Assembly: GCA_017545535.1 (NCBI GenBank)
Contig: JAFWMS010000027.1
Coordinates: 23,072 to 87,071 of the forward strand
Direction: 5' to 3'
DNA: 64,000 nt
Source: Clostridia bacterium
GTDB taxonomy: Bacteria; Bacillota; Clostridia; Christensenellales; CAG-138
Positions within the stretch are counted from its first letter, which is position 1. The number at the start of each line of letters is the position of its first letter. Position numbers and translations under genes: made by a program. This document shows positions 26,601 through 36,449 of this stretch, piece by piece. The notes below the pieces were generated by a model that saw only the letters and a list, made by a program, of their open reading frames with translations, was not told the DNA's origin and made no database searches.

Positions 26601-27832
26601 TTCGTCATCCTTGCCATGTAGAATCCGCCGGTGCCGTCCCGCTGGGGCAACAGCTGCCGTTGGTCCTCCAAAGTAAACTCAGGGTGCACCTTCAAAAAAC
26701 TTTCCACCTGCCCCTCGTTTTCTCTGAGGGAGATGGTGCAGGTGCTGTAGCACAGGATCCCCTCTGGCTTGACCAGCCGGGAACAGCTTTCGAGCAGGGT
26801 GGCCTGGACGCTGCACAGGGCGGCTACGTCCTGCTCCTCTCGGCGCAGCATCACGTCCGGCTTCTCCCGAAGCAGGCCCAAACCGGAGCAGGGCACGTCC
26901 AGCAGCACCCCGTCGAAGCAGGGGGCGGCATCCTCGGGGATCCGGGAGGCGTCCTTCTCCTCACACTTCGCCTGGACGTGGAGACGAGCGAAGGTCCGCT
27001 CCATCAGCTCCACCCGATGGGGATGGAGCTCATAGCAGGTGAGGTCGATATCTCCCGCCGTCAGGGACCACAGGTAGGCGGCCTTCCCGCCGGGGGCGGC
27101 GCAGGCGTCCAGCACCTTCTTGCCCCGCATATCCCCCATAAACCGGCAGATGGCCATGGCCCCTTCGCCTTGGACGGCGATCTTCCCCTCCCGAAAGAGG
27201 GACAGGGAGGACAGGGGGATGCTCCGCTCCAGACGAAAACAGTTGTCGTCCACCCGTCCCCGGGTGAAGGGGACCGGCAGCGATGCTGCCAGCTCCTCGT
27301 TGGTAAAGGGCCACTGGGCCCGAACCTCCATGGCCGGAAGCTCCCGGGACAGAAACTGCACGGTCTCCGTCTCCCCAAACCGATCCAGCCATTCCCGCAG
27401 AATCCAGTCGGGACAGCCAAACAGTATGGACAGCCGTTCCACCGGGTCCGAGGGCAGGGGAGGGAGATTGTCTCTTTCCCGCAGCACCCGGCGCAAGACC
27501 CCGTTTACCAGCCCAGCCAAAGCGCCCTTGCCGCATTCCCGGGTCAGCTCTACGGCCCCGTTTACGGCGGCATGATCCGGGGTATCCATGAAGAACAGCT
27601 CCGTCATAGCGAGGCGCAGGATATTGCGGATCACCTTCTTCTGGGGCTTCACGTAGAAGGAGAGCATGTAGTCCGTCCACCGCAAATGCTCAAGAGCGGT
27701 GTACACCAGGGAGCTTATATAGGCAAGCTCCGATGGTTCCCGCCGCACCTCCTTCAGCCGCAGGTTGGCGTAGGCGCCGTCCTCCACCACGTCCATGAAG
27801 ACCTGCAGGGCGTCTCGACGGGGGCTGCTCAT
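26591..27832 (-). CDS. rsmB: 16S rRNA (cytosine-967-C5)-methyltransferase
   Basis: 413 residues: N-terminal NusB-like RNA-binding domain (about 1-130) and SAM methyltransferase (LDACAAPGGKAAYLW; catalytic Cys in DVPCSGLGLL and YSTCTI). The ATG at 27832 overlaps the fmt stop (ATGA); the longer frame upstream runs through fmt. Confidence 0.96.
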   Translation of the reverse strand: MSSPRRDALQVFMDVVEDGAYANLRLKEVRREPSELAYISSLVYTALEHLRWTDYMLSFYVKPQKKVIRNILRLAMTELFFMDTPDHAAVNGAVELTRECGKGALAGLVNGVLRRVLRERDNLPPLPSDPVERLSILFGCPDWILREWLDRFGETETVQFLSRELPAMEVRAQWPFTNEELAASLPVPFTRGRVDDNCFRLERSIPLSSLSLFREGKIAVQGEGAMAICRFMGDMRGKKVLDACAAPGGKAAYLWSLTAGDIDLTCYELHPHRVELMERTFARLHVQAKCEEKDASRIPEDAAPCFDGVLLDVPCSGLGLLREKPDVMLRREEQDVAALCSVQATLLESCSRLVKPEGILCYSTCTISLRENEGQVESFLKVHPEFTLEDQRQLLPQRDGTGGFYMARMTKCI

Positions 27833-28758
27833 GAAAGCACGCTCCCCGCAATGTTTTTGCCCCGCAAAAAGGCTTTCCCGTCCAGTTTTTTGCCACCGGG
27901 GGCCTGCATCTCCGTGATCTCCAGCGCGCCATCCCGGCAGCGCAGGAACAGGCCCTTCTTTGCGTCCCCAAACAGACCGCCCACAGGCAGCCCTTCCGGC
28001 GGTTCCGCATCGGAAAGGACCGTGCGCCACAGCTTCAGCTTCTCCTCGCCCAGCAGGGCGTAGGCCCCGGGCCAGGGGTTGGTGCCCCGGATAAGGTCAT
28101 GGATCGCCTGCCGCGGGGCGGAAAGATCGATTTTGCCGCTGTCCCGGGTGAGCATCCTACAATAGGTGGCCTTCTCTTCATCCTGAGGCACGGGGGAGAG
28201 CTCTCCCCGTTCCAGAGCGTCCAAGGTCCGCATAAACAGCTCTGCCCCCAACTCGGCCAGCCGGACGGCCAGCTCCCCATAGGTTTCGTTCTTTCCCAAA
28301 GGCGTTTCGGCCTTCAAGAGCACGTCTCCGGCGTCCATCCGCTTCACCAGCTTCATGGTGGACACGCCGGCCACCGGCTGCCCGTCGATCACCGTTTGCT
28401 GCATGGGCGAGGCGCCCCGGTAGAGGGGCAGGAGGGACCCATGGACGTTGATGGCACCCAGGGGTGGGATGGACAGATTCTCCTCACTGAACAGCTGCCC
28501 AAAGGCCACCACAGCGTAGAGATCCGGCGCTAAGGCGCGGATGGCTGCGCAGCCTTCCGCGCTCCGGATCCTTTCAAACTGATAGACCGGAAGCCCCAGC
28601 TCCAGCGCCGCGGCCTTTACCGGCGGCGGCGTCAGGATGGCTTTTCGGCCGACGGGCCGATCCGGCTGGGTGAACACAGACAAGGTGTGATCGGACTTGG
28701 CCAGGGCTCGCAGGGTGGGCACGGCGAATTCCGGCGTTCCGAAGAAAGCGATACGCAT
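27829..28758 (-). CDS. fmt: Methionyl-tRNA formyltransferase
   Basis: 309 residues; formylates initiator Met-tRNA. It has the formyl-transferase motif NVHGSLLPLYRGASP with catalytic Asn/His and the later Asp (KRMDAGDVL). It stands 4 nt after def, its functional partner, as is common. Confidence 0.97.
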   Translation of the reverse strand: MRIAFFGTPEFAVPTLRALAKSDHTLSVFTQPDRPVGRKAILTPPPVKAAALELGLPVYQFERIRSAEGCAAIRALAPDLYAVVAFGQLFSEENLSIPPLGAINVHGSLLPLYRGASPMQQTVIDGQPVAGVSTMKLVKRMDAGDVLLKAETPLGKNETYGELAVRLAELGAELFMRTLDALERGELSPVPQDEEKATYCRMLTRDSGKIDLSAPRQAIHDLIRGTNPWPGAYALLGEEKLKLWRTVLSDAEPPEGLPVGGLFGDAKKGLFLRCRDGALEITEMQAPGGKKLDGKAFLRGKNIAGSVLS

Positions 28759-28762
28759 GGAA

Positions 28763-29248
28763 TTATTCTTCCTCCCCCTTGAAGTCGGCGGGCGGTTCCT
28801 TCACCAGGGGCAGATATACCTTCCCATCCAGATGGTCGCACTCATGGAAGACCGCTCGGGCAAAAAGCCCCTCGCCTTCGTATTCGAACAGGTCACCGTT
28901 GCGGTCGTAGGCCTCCACCTTCACGTAGTTGGGGCGTTCCACGTAGCCGCTTTGACCGGGGAAGGAGAGGCAGCCCTCCATGCCGCCCTGGACTCCGGAG
29001 GATTCCAAAATATGAGGGTTCACCATCTCCACAGGGGCGTTCTCGCCCTCAGGACCGCCCACGTCGATGACCACCACCCGGCGAAGCACCCCCACCTGGG
29101 GGGCGGCCAGACCCACGCCGTCCGCCTCGTACATGGTATCGAACATATCGTCGATGAGCTGGGAGAGCCGACCGTCGAAATTGGTTACCTCCCGGCATTT
29201 CTTATACAGACAAGGGTCCTTGTCCTTGCGAATGGTTCTGATCGCCAT
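28763..29248 (-). CDS. def: Peptide deformylase
   Basis: 161 residues. Removes the formyl group from new proteins. All three motifs are present: GVGLAAPQVG, EGCLSFPG and HECDHLDGK (metal ligands Cys, His, His and catalytic Glu). AGGAGG lies before the ATG. First gene of a nine-gene operon ending with the yihY-like gene. Confidence 0.97.
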   Translation of the reverse strand: MAIRTIRKDKDPCLYKKCREVTNFDGRLSQLIDDMFDTMYEADGVGLAAPQVGVLRRVVVIDVGGPEGENAPVEMVNPHILESSGVQGGMEGCLSFPGQSGYVERPNYVKVEAYDRNGDLFEYEGEGLFARAVFHECDHLDGKVYLPLVKEPPADFKGEEE

Positions 29249-29276
29249 GGCATACTCCTCCTATATACATTATGCT

Positions 29277-29305
29277 ATTATACCCTGTCGCCATCCTTTT
29301 GTAAA
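29277..29305 (-). promoter_or_regulatory. Promoter of the def-fmt-rsmB-rlmN-prpC-prkC-rsgA-rpe operon
   Basis: TTTACA (29300-29305), 17-bp spacer, TATAAT (29277-29282) on the minus strand. Confidence 0.8.
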
Positions 29306-29325
29306 GAAAGCCAGTCGTTTTTGTC

Positions 29326-29346
29326 CGGTTGAGTGACGCTCAACCG
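29326..29346. promoter_or_regulatory. Perfect 8-bp inverted repeat, candidate operator
   Basis: CGGTTGAG-TGACG-CTCAACCG, lying between the divergent def and XRE-regulator genes, 20 bp upstream of the def -35 box and about 60 bp upstream of the regulator's -10 box. A third half-like site (CGGTTGA) follows immediately. There is no U-tract, so it is more likely an operator than a terminator. Confidence 0.5.
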
Positions 29347-29404
29347 TCGGTTGATACAATTTTTTGCAAAATATCCGTTCGGATGATGGTCCAACCGGCC
29401 TGTA

Positions 29405-29414
29405 TATGGTATGA
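29405..29414 (+). promoter_or_regulatory. Extended -10 promoter of the XRE/LiaF-like gene
   Basis: TATGAT preceded by TG one base upstream (TGGTATGAT), about 30 nt before the ATG. No good -35 box is visible. Confidence 0.5.
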
Positions 29415-29443
29415 TGAGGCCATCAAAAACACGGGAGGTCACT

Positions 29444-30448
29444 ATGGAATATAAGGAGACCATGGGCAAGCGGATCAGCGATCTGCGCAAGGGCAAGGGC
29501 ATGACCCAGGAGCAGCTGGCCCAGCTGCTGGGCGTCACGCCACAGGCGGTGAGCAAGTGGGAGAACGATCTATCCTGCCCCGACATATCCATCCTGCCCC
29601 AGCTGGCCGAGGCGCTGGGCGTCACTACGGATGAGCTGCTGGGGAAAGCGCCCTTGCAGACGGTGGCACCGGAAACGGAAAAGCAATCCGGCAAAGCCCA
29701 CGTAAGCGTGCGCCTGAGGATGAACAAGGCCGAGAAGGTCATCTTCGCTCTGCTCTTGATGGGCATCGGCGTCGTCTTCCTATTGAACGCGTTCCACGTG
29801 ATCGAGCTGGGGGAGGGGGTCACTTTCGGGAGCGTGCTCTGGCCCTTCCTGGTGGCCTGCATCGGCGTCCTGGCCTGCCGTTCCGAACTGAACCCGGTCA
29901 GCATCGGTCTGTTCCTGTTCGGCGTATACATGCTTCTCTTCAACCTGGGCATCATTCCGGCCCAGTATAAGCTGACCTGGGCCATGGCATGGCCGGTGGC
30001 GCTGATCCTGGTGGGCATTACCATCCTTCTGCGCTTCATTTTGCCCGAGCGGAAGAAGAAGGAAGGCGGTTTCTTCGAGGTGGAAAAGAGCGATCCTGTA
30101 TTCAACTGCACGGACGATGACGGCTTCATCCGCATAGATTCCGCCTTTTCCAGCAAGGAGAAGCGGGTGAGCGGCGGCGTTCGTTTTACCGGCGCCAAAG
30201 TGGACTCCTCCTTCGGGAGTCTCGTCCTCGACCTCTCCGAGGCGGAGATCGTGAACGGCGCTTCGATCGACGCCGACGTATCCTTCGGCTCTCTCACCAT
30301 TCGTCTGCCCGCAAACGTGAGCGCCAGGGCCATGTGCGACTCATCTTTTGGAGGCTACGACTGTCCTCCGGGGAATCCCGACGCCGAGATCGAGGTCCTG
30401 ATCAAGGGCGACGTCTCCTTCGGCAAGATCGAAGTGGAATACGTTTGA
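29444..30448 (+). CDS. XRE-family HTH protein fused to a LiaF-like membrane and beta domain
   Basis: 334 residues. Residues about 8-66 form a Cro/CI-type helix-turn-helix (MTQEQLAQLLGVTPQAVSKW). Residues about 95-205 hold four hydrophobic spans. The C-terminal 115 residues repeat an FGS/FGG-rich beta pattern (SSFGSLVLDLS, VSFGSLTIRLPANVSA, SSFGGYDCPPG) like the C-terminal domain of LiaF envelope-stress proteins. The start is set by GGGAGGT before 29444. It may be a one-protein membrane sensor and regulator. The ABC exporter encoded convergently is a possible target. Confidence 0.8.
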   Translation: MEYKETMGKRISDLRKGKGMTQEQLAQLLGVTPQAVSKWENDLSCPDISILPQLAEALGVTTDELLGKAPLQTVAPETEKQSGKAHVSVRLRMNKAEKVIFALLLMGIGVVFLLNAFHVIELGEGVTFGSVLWPFLVACIGVLACRSELNPVSIGLFLFGVYMLLFNLGIIPAQYKLTWAMAWPVALILVGITILLRFILPERKKKEGGFFEVEKSDPVFNCTDDDGFIRIDSAFSSKEKRVSGGVRFTGAKVDSSFGSLVLDLSEAEIVNGASIDADVSFGSLTIRLPANVSARAMCDSSFGGYDCPPGNPDAEIEVLIKGDVSFGKIEVEYV

Positions 30449-30460
30449 TCTCGATATAGA

Positions 30461-30492
30461 AAAAGGAGCGAGGTGTTACTCGCTCCTTTTTT
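30461..30492. terminator. Bidirectional terminator
   Basis: AAAAGGAGCGAG/CTCGCTCCTTTT 12-bp perfect stem with a 6-nt loop, T-rich on one side and A-rich on the other. It can serve both the plus-strand regulator and the minus-strand ABC genes. Confidence 0.85.
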
Positions 30493-30501
30493 ATGTTCTG
30501 C

Positions 30502-32361
30502 TTACTCCATCCCAGCGTCCTTCATGGCGCTGTGGAGCCGTTCCTCCCGGAATTGGTGCTCGTATAGGTCGTGGTAGTAGCCGCCCAGGGCCAAGAGCTC
30601 CTCGTGGGTGCCGCTCTCCTGGATCTTGCCGCCGCGGATGACCAGTATTTTATCCGCGTTGCGGATGGTGGACAGCCGGTGGGCCACCACCAAACTGGTG
30701 CGCCCCTTGAGGACCGTGGTGATGGCTTCCTGGATGAGCTGCTCCGTCTCCGTGTCGATGGAGCTGGTGGCCTCGTCCAGCACGAAGATGCGGGGGTCGG
30801 CCAGGATCACTCTGGCGAAGCAGATGAGCTGCTTTTGGCCCGTGGACAGGCGGATGCCGCCTTCGCCCACCTCCGTGTTGTAGCCCTTTGCTTGTTCCGT
30901 GATGAACCTATCCGCGTGGACCAGACGGGCGGCTTGCTTCACCTCCTCCATGGAGGCGTTGGGCCGGCCGTAGCGGATGTTGTCTGCAATGGTGCCGGAG
31001 AACAGGTGGGGCGACTGGAGCACGTAGCCGAGGCTGCTTTGAAGCCACAGCTGGGACCGGGTCCTGTAGTCCTTGCCGTCGATATAGATGGTGCCCGCCG
31101 TGGGCTCATAGAACCGACAGACCAGGTTGACGATGGTGCTCTTGCCCGCGCCGGTTTCGCCCACCAGGGCGATGGTCTGACCCGCCTGGATGTCCAGGTT
31201 GAAGTCCTGGAGCACCGGCTCCTCCGGGTTGTAGGCAAAGTCCACATGCTCGAAACGGATGTTCCCGGTGATGGGCTCCCAATTCTCCCGCTTGGGGTCG
31301 ATAATGTCGCCGTATTTCTCTATGATCTCCGGGGTATCCTGGACCTCGATGGGGGCGTCGATGAGACTGATGACACGCTCCGCCGAGGCCTGGGCGCTCT
31401 GGAAGTCCGCGAAGATGGACGCGATCTGCTGGATTGGGTCAAAGAGACTGGAGGCGTAGGTGACGAAGGCCACCAGCGTGCCGGCGGAGATGGGGCCGAT
31501 GAAGGCGTGCTCCGGGTCCAGCACCCCCTTGCCGCCCAGGAACAAAGCGAGGCCGGTGCCAATGGCGCCCAGGGAGATGACCAGGGGGAAGAAGATGGCG
31601 TTGATCAGGGCCGCCTTGATGGAAGCCTTGCGCATGCTCTGGGTGATCTCCCGAAACTCTCGGCCGTTCTCCTCCTCATAAACAAGGGTCTTGGTGGTCA
31701 TGGCCCCCATGATCCCCTCGTTGAAGGCGCCGGTGATGCGGCTGTTGTGCTTGCGGGCCTCTCGCTGATACTTCAGGATGGCTCGTTCCAGGAACAGGGC
31801 GGCCACGGCGAGGGGCGGGACCACCAGCAGCACCAGCAGGGCCAGCTTCCAGTTTTTGATCAGCATGATGATGAGGCACAGCACGGCGTAGCAGGAGGAC
31901 CAGAGCAGGTCCACCATGCTCCAGGCGATCATCTCGGAGAGCCGGCTCACGTCGCTGATCATCCGGGCCATGAGATAGCCCACGGCCGTCTTGTCATAGT
32001 AGGCGAAGGACTGATTCTGCAGCTTCCAAAACCCGTCCTGCCGAATGTCATAGGAGATGGTCATCTCCATTTTGCCGCAGCGGGTGATGAATCCCAGCGT
32101 TCCGAAGCCCTGACTGAAAGCGAGAGCGATGTAGATCAGCATAAACAGCCATACGCCGTCGCTCTTGCCGGGGATGATGAATCTGTCCACGGCATAATTG
32201 GTCAAGAGAGGGTACAGGGAGTCCGCCGTCGCCACAAAGAGAAGACAGGCGATGGTCATGAGGAAGATCTTCTTGTTGCGCCAGGCGTAGGCGTAGAGCC
32301 GCTTCCACAGCTTGGGATCAACCCGTTCATTGGTGAAATCCTCTTCGTTCTGATAACTCAC
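30502..32361 (-). CDS. ABC exporter subunit (permease-ATPase), heterodimer partner with intact catalytic Glu
   Basis: 619 residues: six-span membrane domain (about 35-330) and ATPase domain with Walker A GETGAGKST, a changed signature LSTGQKQ and Walker B FVLDEATSS with catalytic Glu. It overlaps the partner gene by 4 nt. The degenerate signature here and the degenerate Walker B in the partner fit BmrCD/TM287-288-type heterodimers, which export drugs or peptides. The substrate is unknown. Confidence 0.93.
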   Translation of the reverse strand: MSYQNEEDFTNERVDPKLWKRLYAYAWRNKKIFLMTIACLLFVATADSLYPLLTNYAVDRFIIPGKSDGVWLFMLIYIALAFSQGFGTLGFITRCGKMEMTISYDIRQDGFWKLQNQSFAYYDKTAVGYLMARMISDVSRLSEMIAWSMVDLLWSSCYAVLCLIIMLIKNWKLALLVLLVVPPLAVAALFLERAILKYQREARKHNSRITGAFNEGIMGAMTTKTLVYEEENGREFREITQSMRKASIKAALINAIFFPLVISLGAIGTGLALFLGGKGVLDPEHAFIGPISAGTLVAFVTYASSLFDPIQQIASIFADFQSAQASAERVISLIDAPIEVQDTPEIIEKYGDIIDPKRENWEPITGNIRFEHVDFAYNPEEPVLQDFNLDIQAGQTIALVGETGAGKSTIVNLVCRFYEPTAGTIYIDGKDYRTRSQLWLQSSLGYVLQSPHLFSGTIADNIRYGRPNASMEEVKQAARLVHADRFITEQAKGYNTEVGEGGIRLSTGQKQLICFARVILADPRIFVLDEATSSIDTETEQLIQEAITTVLKGRTSLVVAHRLSTIRNADKILVIRGGKIQESGTHEELLALGGYYHDLYEHQFREERLHSAMKDAGME

Positions 32362-34184
32362 GCCTCTTCACCTCCTTTCGGCAGGGCGTCCTGGATTTCG
32401 GCGATGCGCCGGTAGAGACCGTGCTTTCGGATAAGTTCTTCGTGGGTGCCCACATCCACCAGCCGACCGCCCTCTAAGACCAGGATCTTGTCCGCTTCGC
32501 AGAGGGTGGTGATTCGGTGGGAAATGATGAACAGGATTCCATCCCGCTTCATGCCGTAGAGGGCATCCCGGATCTTGGCGTCGGTCTCCGTATCCACGGC
32601 GCTCATGGAGTCGTCGAAGATCAGAATGGGTGCCTTCTGCATCAGCGTCCGCGCGATGGCCACCCGTTGAAGCTGGCCGCCGGACAACGTGACGCCTCGT
32701 TCGCCCACCAGGGTGTCATAGCCCTTGTCAAAGCCCATGATCACGTCGTGGATGGCGGCGATGCGGGCCGCCTGCTCCACCTCCTCGTCGGAGGCGGTGG
32801 GGTTCACGATGCGGATGTTCTCCCGGATGGTCCGGGAGTAAAGGAAGGGCTCCTGCAGGACGATGCCAATGTTCCGGCGGAGGCAGGCGTGGTCGATGTC
32901 GTTGATGTCCACGCCGCCGATGGTGATCCTGCCTTTGGTGCAGGTGTAGAGCCGCTGTAAGAGCTGCACGAGGCTGCTCTTGCCGGAGCCGGTGGCGCCC
33001 AGGATGGCCACGGTCTCCCCGGGATGCACGGTGAAGCTGATGTCCTTCAGTACGTCGTCGGGGGTGTCGTAGCCGAAGCACACGTGGTCGAAGCAGATGT
33101 CCCCGGTCATGTCGCAGGTGAGGGCCTTGCCCGGCTCCTTCTCCGGCTCCGCGTCCATGATCTCGGTGAGCCGCTGCAGGGAGATGGACGCCTTGCCCAT
33201 ATCGGCCAAAATGCGGCCCAGCTGCCGCACAGGCCAGGTGAGCATGGCGGTGTAGGTGGAGAAGAGGGTGACCAGGCCCAGCGTCATGGTGCCCTTGGCG
33301 CAGAAGTACACACCGGCGGCCAGGGAGATGCCGATCTGGGAGAAGCCCACCGCGTCGGACAGGCCCCAATAGTAGCCCAGCAGCCGGTTCAGCCGGATGT
33401 TGGTGTCCCGGGTCTTTGCGTTAAGCCGGGTCAGTTTCTCATACTCCGCTCGCTCCTGGCCGAAGGCCCGCACGATGCGTACGCCGGTCAGGTTCTCCTG
33501 GAGGGCGGCGGAGAGCTGGCCCTCTGCCTCATCCGCGTCCTTGAAGTATCGCTGTACGTAGCGGAAGTAGATAAAAGAGGCGATGGCGAGCAGCGGCAGC
33601 GTCACCATGGAGATGAGGGCCATGGGCACGTGGATGCGCATCAAGATCACCAGGGCCGTGAAGAACATGACCGCGGTCCGCAGGATGTCCATCATCTGGA
33701 CGCTGAGGAACCGGCGCACCGTCTCCACGTCGGAGGTGCACCGTTGGACCAGATCGCCGGTGGACACGTGCTTGTGATAGTCATAGGGCACGGCGTTGAT
33801 ATGGGCGTAGAGGGCGTCCCGAAGCCCCTTGGCCATGCCCTCGGCGGCGTAGGCCGTGGACCGACGGCGAAGATAGGTAAACAGGCCGTTCAGCACCGTG
33901 AACAGCAGGAACGCAACGCCGCAGAGAATCAGATGCTCGGCAAAGTACTCCCGCCCGCCAAGCCGTTTCACCAGCTGGAAGATGGGCTCAGGGATATGGG
34001 GATCCACGCCCCGGATCACGTAATCCAACGTGAAGCTGGTCACAAAGGGCGCGAGATATACGCAGATAGCCGCCAGCAGCACGAAGAGGGCGGCCAGGAT
34101 CAAATGCCCCCAGTACGGTTTCAGCACCTGAAAGAACAGGCGCCAGGGGGATCGCTTTCTTTTTGTGTTTGCTGTATTTGTCAT
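32358..34184 (-). CDS. ABC exporter subunit (permease-ATPase), heterodimer partner with degenerate Walker B
   Basis: 608 residues: six-span membrane domain and ATPase with Walker A GATGSGKSS, canonical signature LSGGQLQR and Walker B LIFDDSMSA, where Asp replaces the catalytic Glu. This complements the partner encoded just downstream, giving one active and one degenerate ATP site. Starts 9 nt after priA. Confidence 0.93.
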   Translation of the reverse strand: MTNTANTKRKRSPWRLFFQVLKPYWGHLILAALFVLLAAICVYLAPFVTSFTLDYVIRGVDPHIPEPIFQLVKRLGGREYFAEHLILCGVAFLLFTVLNGLFTYLRRRSTAYAAEGMAKGLRDALYAHINAVPYDYHKHVSTGDLVQRCTSDVETVRRFLSVQMMDILRTAVMFFTALVILMRIHVPMALISMVTLPLLAIASFIYFRYVQRYFKDADEAEGQLSAALQENLTGVRIVRAFGQERAEYEKLTRLNAKTRDTNIRLNRLLGYYWGLSDAVGFSQIGISLAAGVYFCAKGTMTLGLVTLFSTYTAMLTWPVRQLGRILADMGKASISLQRLTEIMDAEPEKEPGKALTCDMTGDICFDHVCFGYDTPDDVLKDISFTVHPGETVAILGATGSGKSSLVQLLQRLYTCTKGRITIGGVDINDIDHACLRRNIGIVLQEPFLYSRTIRENIRIVNPTASDEEVEQAARIAAIHDVIMGFDKGYDTLVGERGVTLSGGQLQRVAIARTLMQKAPILIFDDSMSAVDTETDAKIRDALYGMKRDGILFIISHRITTLCEADKILVLEGGRLVDVGTHEELIRKHGLYRRIAEIQDALPKGGEEA

Positions 34185-34193
34185 TAAGACACC

Positions 34194-36413
34194 TCAAAAC
34201 ATGTCCTGTGGGTTGATCTCGATCTTCAAAAATCCGTCCTCCCGGTGGGAGGTCTCAAAGTCATATACGGCGTGGAGCGCCTGAGGGAGCCGCTTGGTCC
34301 TGAGGAGCTTCACCAGGATCTGATACCGGTTCTGTCCCGCGATCCGGGCGATGGGGGCGGGGGCGGCCAGCAACAACAGCAGATCGCCTTGCCCTTCCGC
34401 ACCCAATGCGGCCCTTAGGTCAGCTTCCAGGGCTTTGGCGTAGTCCTTGCCCCGCTGGATCAGCTCCTCCTCGTTCTCCCCCGACAACAGGAGCCGAATG
34501 AACAGGGAGAAGGGAGGGTAGAGGCACTTCTTCCGCTGGGCGATCTCGTACTGATAGAACCCGGCATAGTCCTGGGACGCGGCGAAGCGAAGTACGGGAT
34601 GATCGGGCGCATAGGTCTGCATCACCACCTGCCCCGGTTCCTTGTCCCGCCCGGCCCGGCCGGACACCTGGGTAAGGAGCTGAAAGGTCCGTTCGGCGCT
34701 GCGGAAGTCCGGGAAGTTCAGCGTGGTATCCGCGGCGATCACACCCACCAGCGTCACGTTGGGGAAGTCATGTCCCTTGGCGATCATCTGGGTCCCGATC
34801 AGGATCTGGGCGTCGCCCCGTCCGAAGGCGGAGAGGATCTGATCGTAGGCGTCCCGGCGGGCCACGGTGTCCGCGTCCATGCGCAGGGTGGAAGTGCCGG
34901 GGAAGGCCGACTGGATCTGTTCCTCCACCTGCTCCGTGCCCACGCCAAAGTACTTGATGAAGGGTTTGCCGCAGTTGGGGCAGACGGGAGGCAGGGGCTT
35001 TTTCGCGCCGCAGTAGTGGCAGCGTACGGCATTCTGAGCCTTATGGTAGGTCATGGAGATGTCGCAGTTGTCACAGGTGAGCACATAGCCGCAGGCCCGG
35101 CAGGAGACGAAGGTGGAATACCCTCGCCGGTTCAAAAACAGCATGGCTTGATGCCCGCCCTTGAGACAGGCGCCCAGCTTCGAGAGCAGCAGGGAGGAGA
35201 AGATTCCGTTGTTGCCGTTCAAAAACTCCGCCCGCATGTCCGCGATGGACACCGTGGGCAGGGGTCGTCCGCCCACCCGGTGTTTGAGCTCGATGAGCCG
35301 ATAGCTGCCGCTCAGTGCCCGATAGTAGCTCAGCAGCGAAGGCGTGGCGCTGCCCAACAGCAGCTTTCCGCCGCAGTTTCGGATCCGGCGGCGGGCGATA
35401 TCCAGCGCGTGGTATCGGGGCGCGGTCTCGCTTTGGTAGCTCGATTCGTGCTCCTCGTCGATGATGATAAGGCCCAGTTCCTCCACCGGAGCGAAGATGG
35501 CGCTGCGGGCGCCGATGACGATGGGCGCCTTGCCCAGGCGGATGCGCCGCCATTCGTCAAACCGCTCCCCGGGAGAGAGACGGCTGTGGAGCACCGCGAT
35601 CCTGTCCCCAAAGCGGGCGGAGAAGCGGCCCACGGTCTGGGGAGTCAGCGCGATCTCCGGCACCAGGACGATGGCTCCTTTCCCGGCTTGGAGGCATTGT
35701 TCGATGCAGCGCAGGTATACCTCCGTCTTGCCGCTGCCCGTGACCCCGTACAGCAGGGCCGTTTGACCGGGCTCCAGTTCGTCCACCGCGTTCAAAGCCG
35801 CCGCCTGCTCCGCTGTGAGCACCGGCAGAGCGTCCGCCTGAGTCGTATACTCGGGGCGGCGGAACACGGTAAAGCTGCTCTCTGATAGCACGCCCTTCTT
35901 GAGCAACGCTGTGATGGCGGGGCCGGCGTTGGGTAAAAAGGCCCGGATATCCCCTACGGACATGGGTTGTCCCGTCTTTTTAAGCAGATCCACCACGTCC
36001 TTTTGGATGTGGGACTTGGAGACGAAGTCGGCCTCCGGGTCGGAAAGGAACACGATCCGCTCCCGCTTCTCGTGGATGCGGCCGCCTCTTAGCTGAGCGG
36101 GGATCATGGCCCGCAGGGCGTCCACCAGGAGACAGTGATACGCCTCCTGCATCCACTCAGCCAGAGCCAGCTGCTCCGGCAGCAGCACCGTATAGGGCTC
36201 CGCACAGGCAAGGACGTCCTTGAGGATGCTTTCATCCTTGAGGCCGCTTTCGTCCATGACGGAAAGGACGAAGCCCTCCTTGATGTGGTCGCCCTGTCCG
36301 AAGGGCAGCAGCACGTGATGGCCGGGCCGAACGTCCAGCCCCTCGGGAATGCGATAGGTAAAGGCCCGGTCCACCGCCGCATGGGCGATGTCCACGATCA
36401 CCTTGGCAAACAT
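34194..36413 (-). CDS. priA: Primosomal replication restart helicase PriA
   Basis: 739 residues: N-terminal DNA-binding part, Walker A GVTGSGKTEVY, DEEH box (IIDEEHESSYQ), paired zinc sites (CRACGYVLTCDNC and CHYCGAKKPLPPVCPNC). Reloads the replisome at collapsed forks. AAAGGAGGGG precedes the ATG. Confidence 0.96.
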   Translation of the reverse strand: MFAKVIVDIAHAAVDRAFTYRIPEGLDVRPGHHVLLPFGQGDHIKEGFVLSVMDESGLKDESILKDVLACAEPYTVLLPEQLALAEWMQEAYHCLLVDALRAMIPAQLRGGRIHEKRERIVFLSDPEADFVSKSHIQKDVVDLLKKTGQPMSVGDIRAFLPNAGPAITALLKKGVLSESSFTVFRRPEYTTQADALPVLTAEQAAALNAVDELEPGQTALLYGVTGSGKTEVYLRCIEQCLQAGKGAIVLVPEIALTPQTVGRFSARFGDRIAVLHSRLSPGERFDEWRRIRLGKAPIVIGARSAIFAPVEELGLIIIDEEHESSYQSETAPRYHALDIARRRIRNCGGKLLLGSATPSLLSYYRALSGSYRLIELKHRVGGRPLPTVSIADMRAEFLNGNNGIFSSLLLSKLGACLKGGHQAMLFLNRRGYSTFVSCRACGYVLTCDNCDISMTYHKAQNAVRCHYCGAKKPLPPVCPNCGKPFIKYFGVGTEQVEEQIQSAFPGTSTLRMDADTVARRDAYDQILSAFGRGDAQILIGTQMIAKGHDFPNVTLVGVIAADTTLNFPDFRSAERTFQLLTQVSGRAGRDKEPGQVVMQTYAPDHPVLRFAASQDYAGFYQYEIAQRKKCLYPPFSLFIRLLLSGENEEELIQRGKDYAKALEADLRAALGAEGQGDLLLLLAAPAPIARIAGQNRYQILVKLLRTKRLPQALHAVYDFETSHREDGFLKIEINPQDMF

Positions 36414-36449
36414 TCGACCCCTCCTTTCCTGTTTGTTGGAGTAAAGAAT

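Noticed and set aside
32358..34184. Walker B Asp as an inactivating mutation
   Set aside because: Loss of the catalytic Glu in one subunit is normal for heterodimeric exporters; the partner keeps it.
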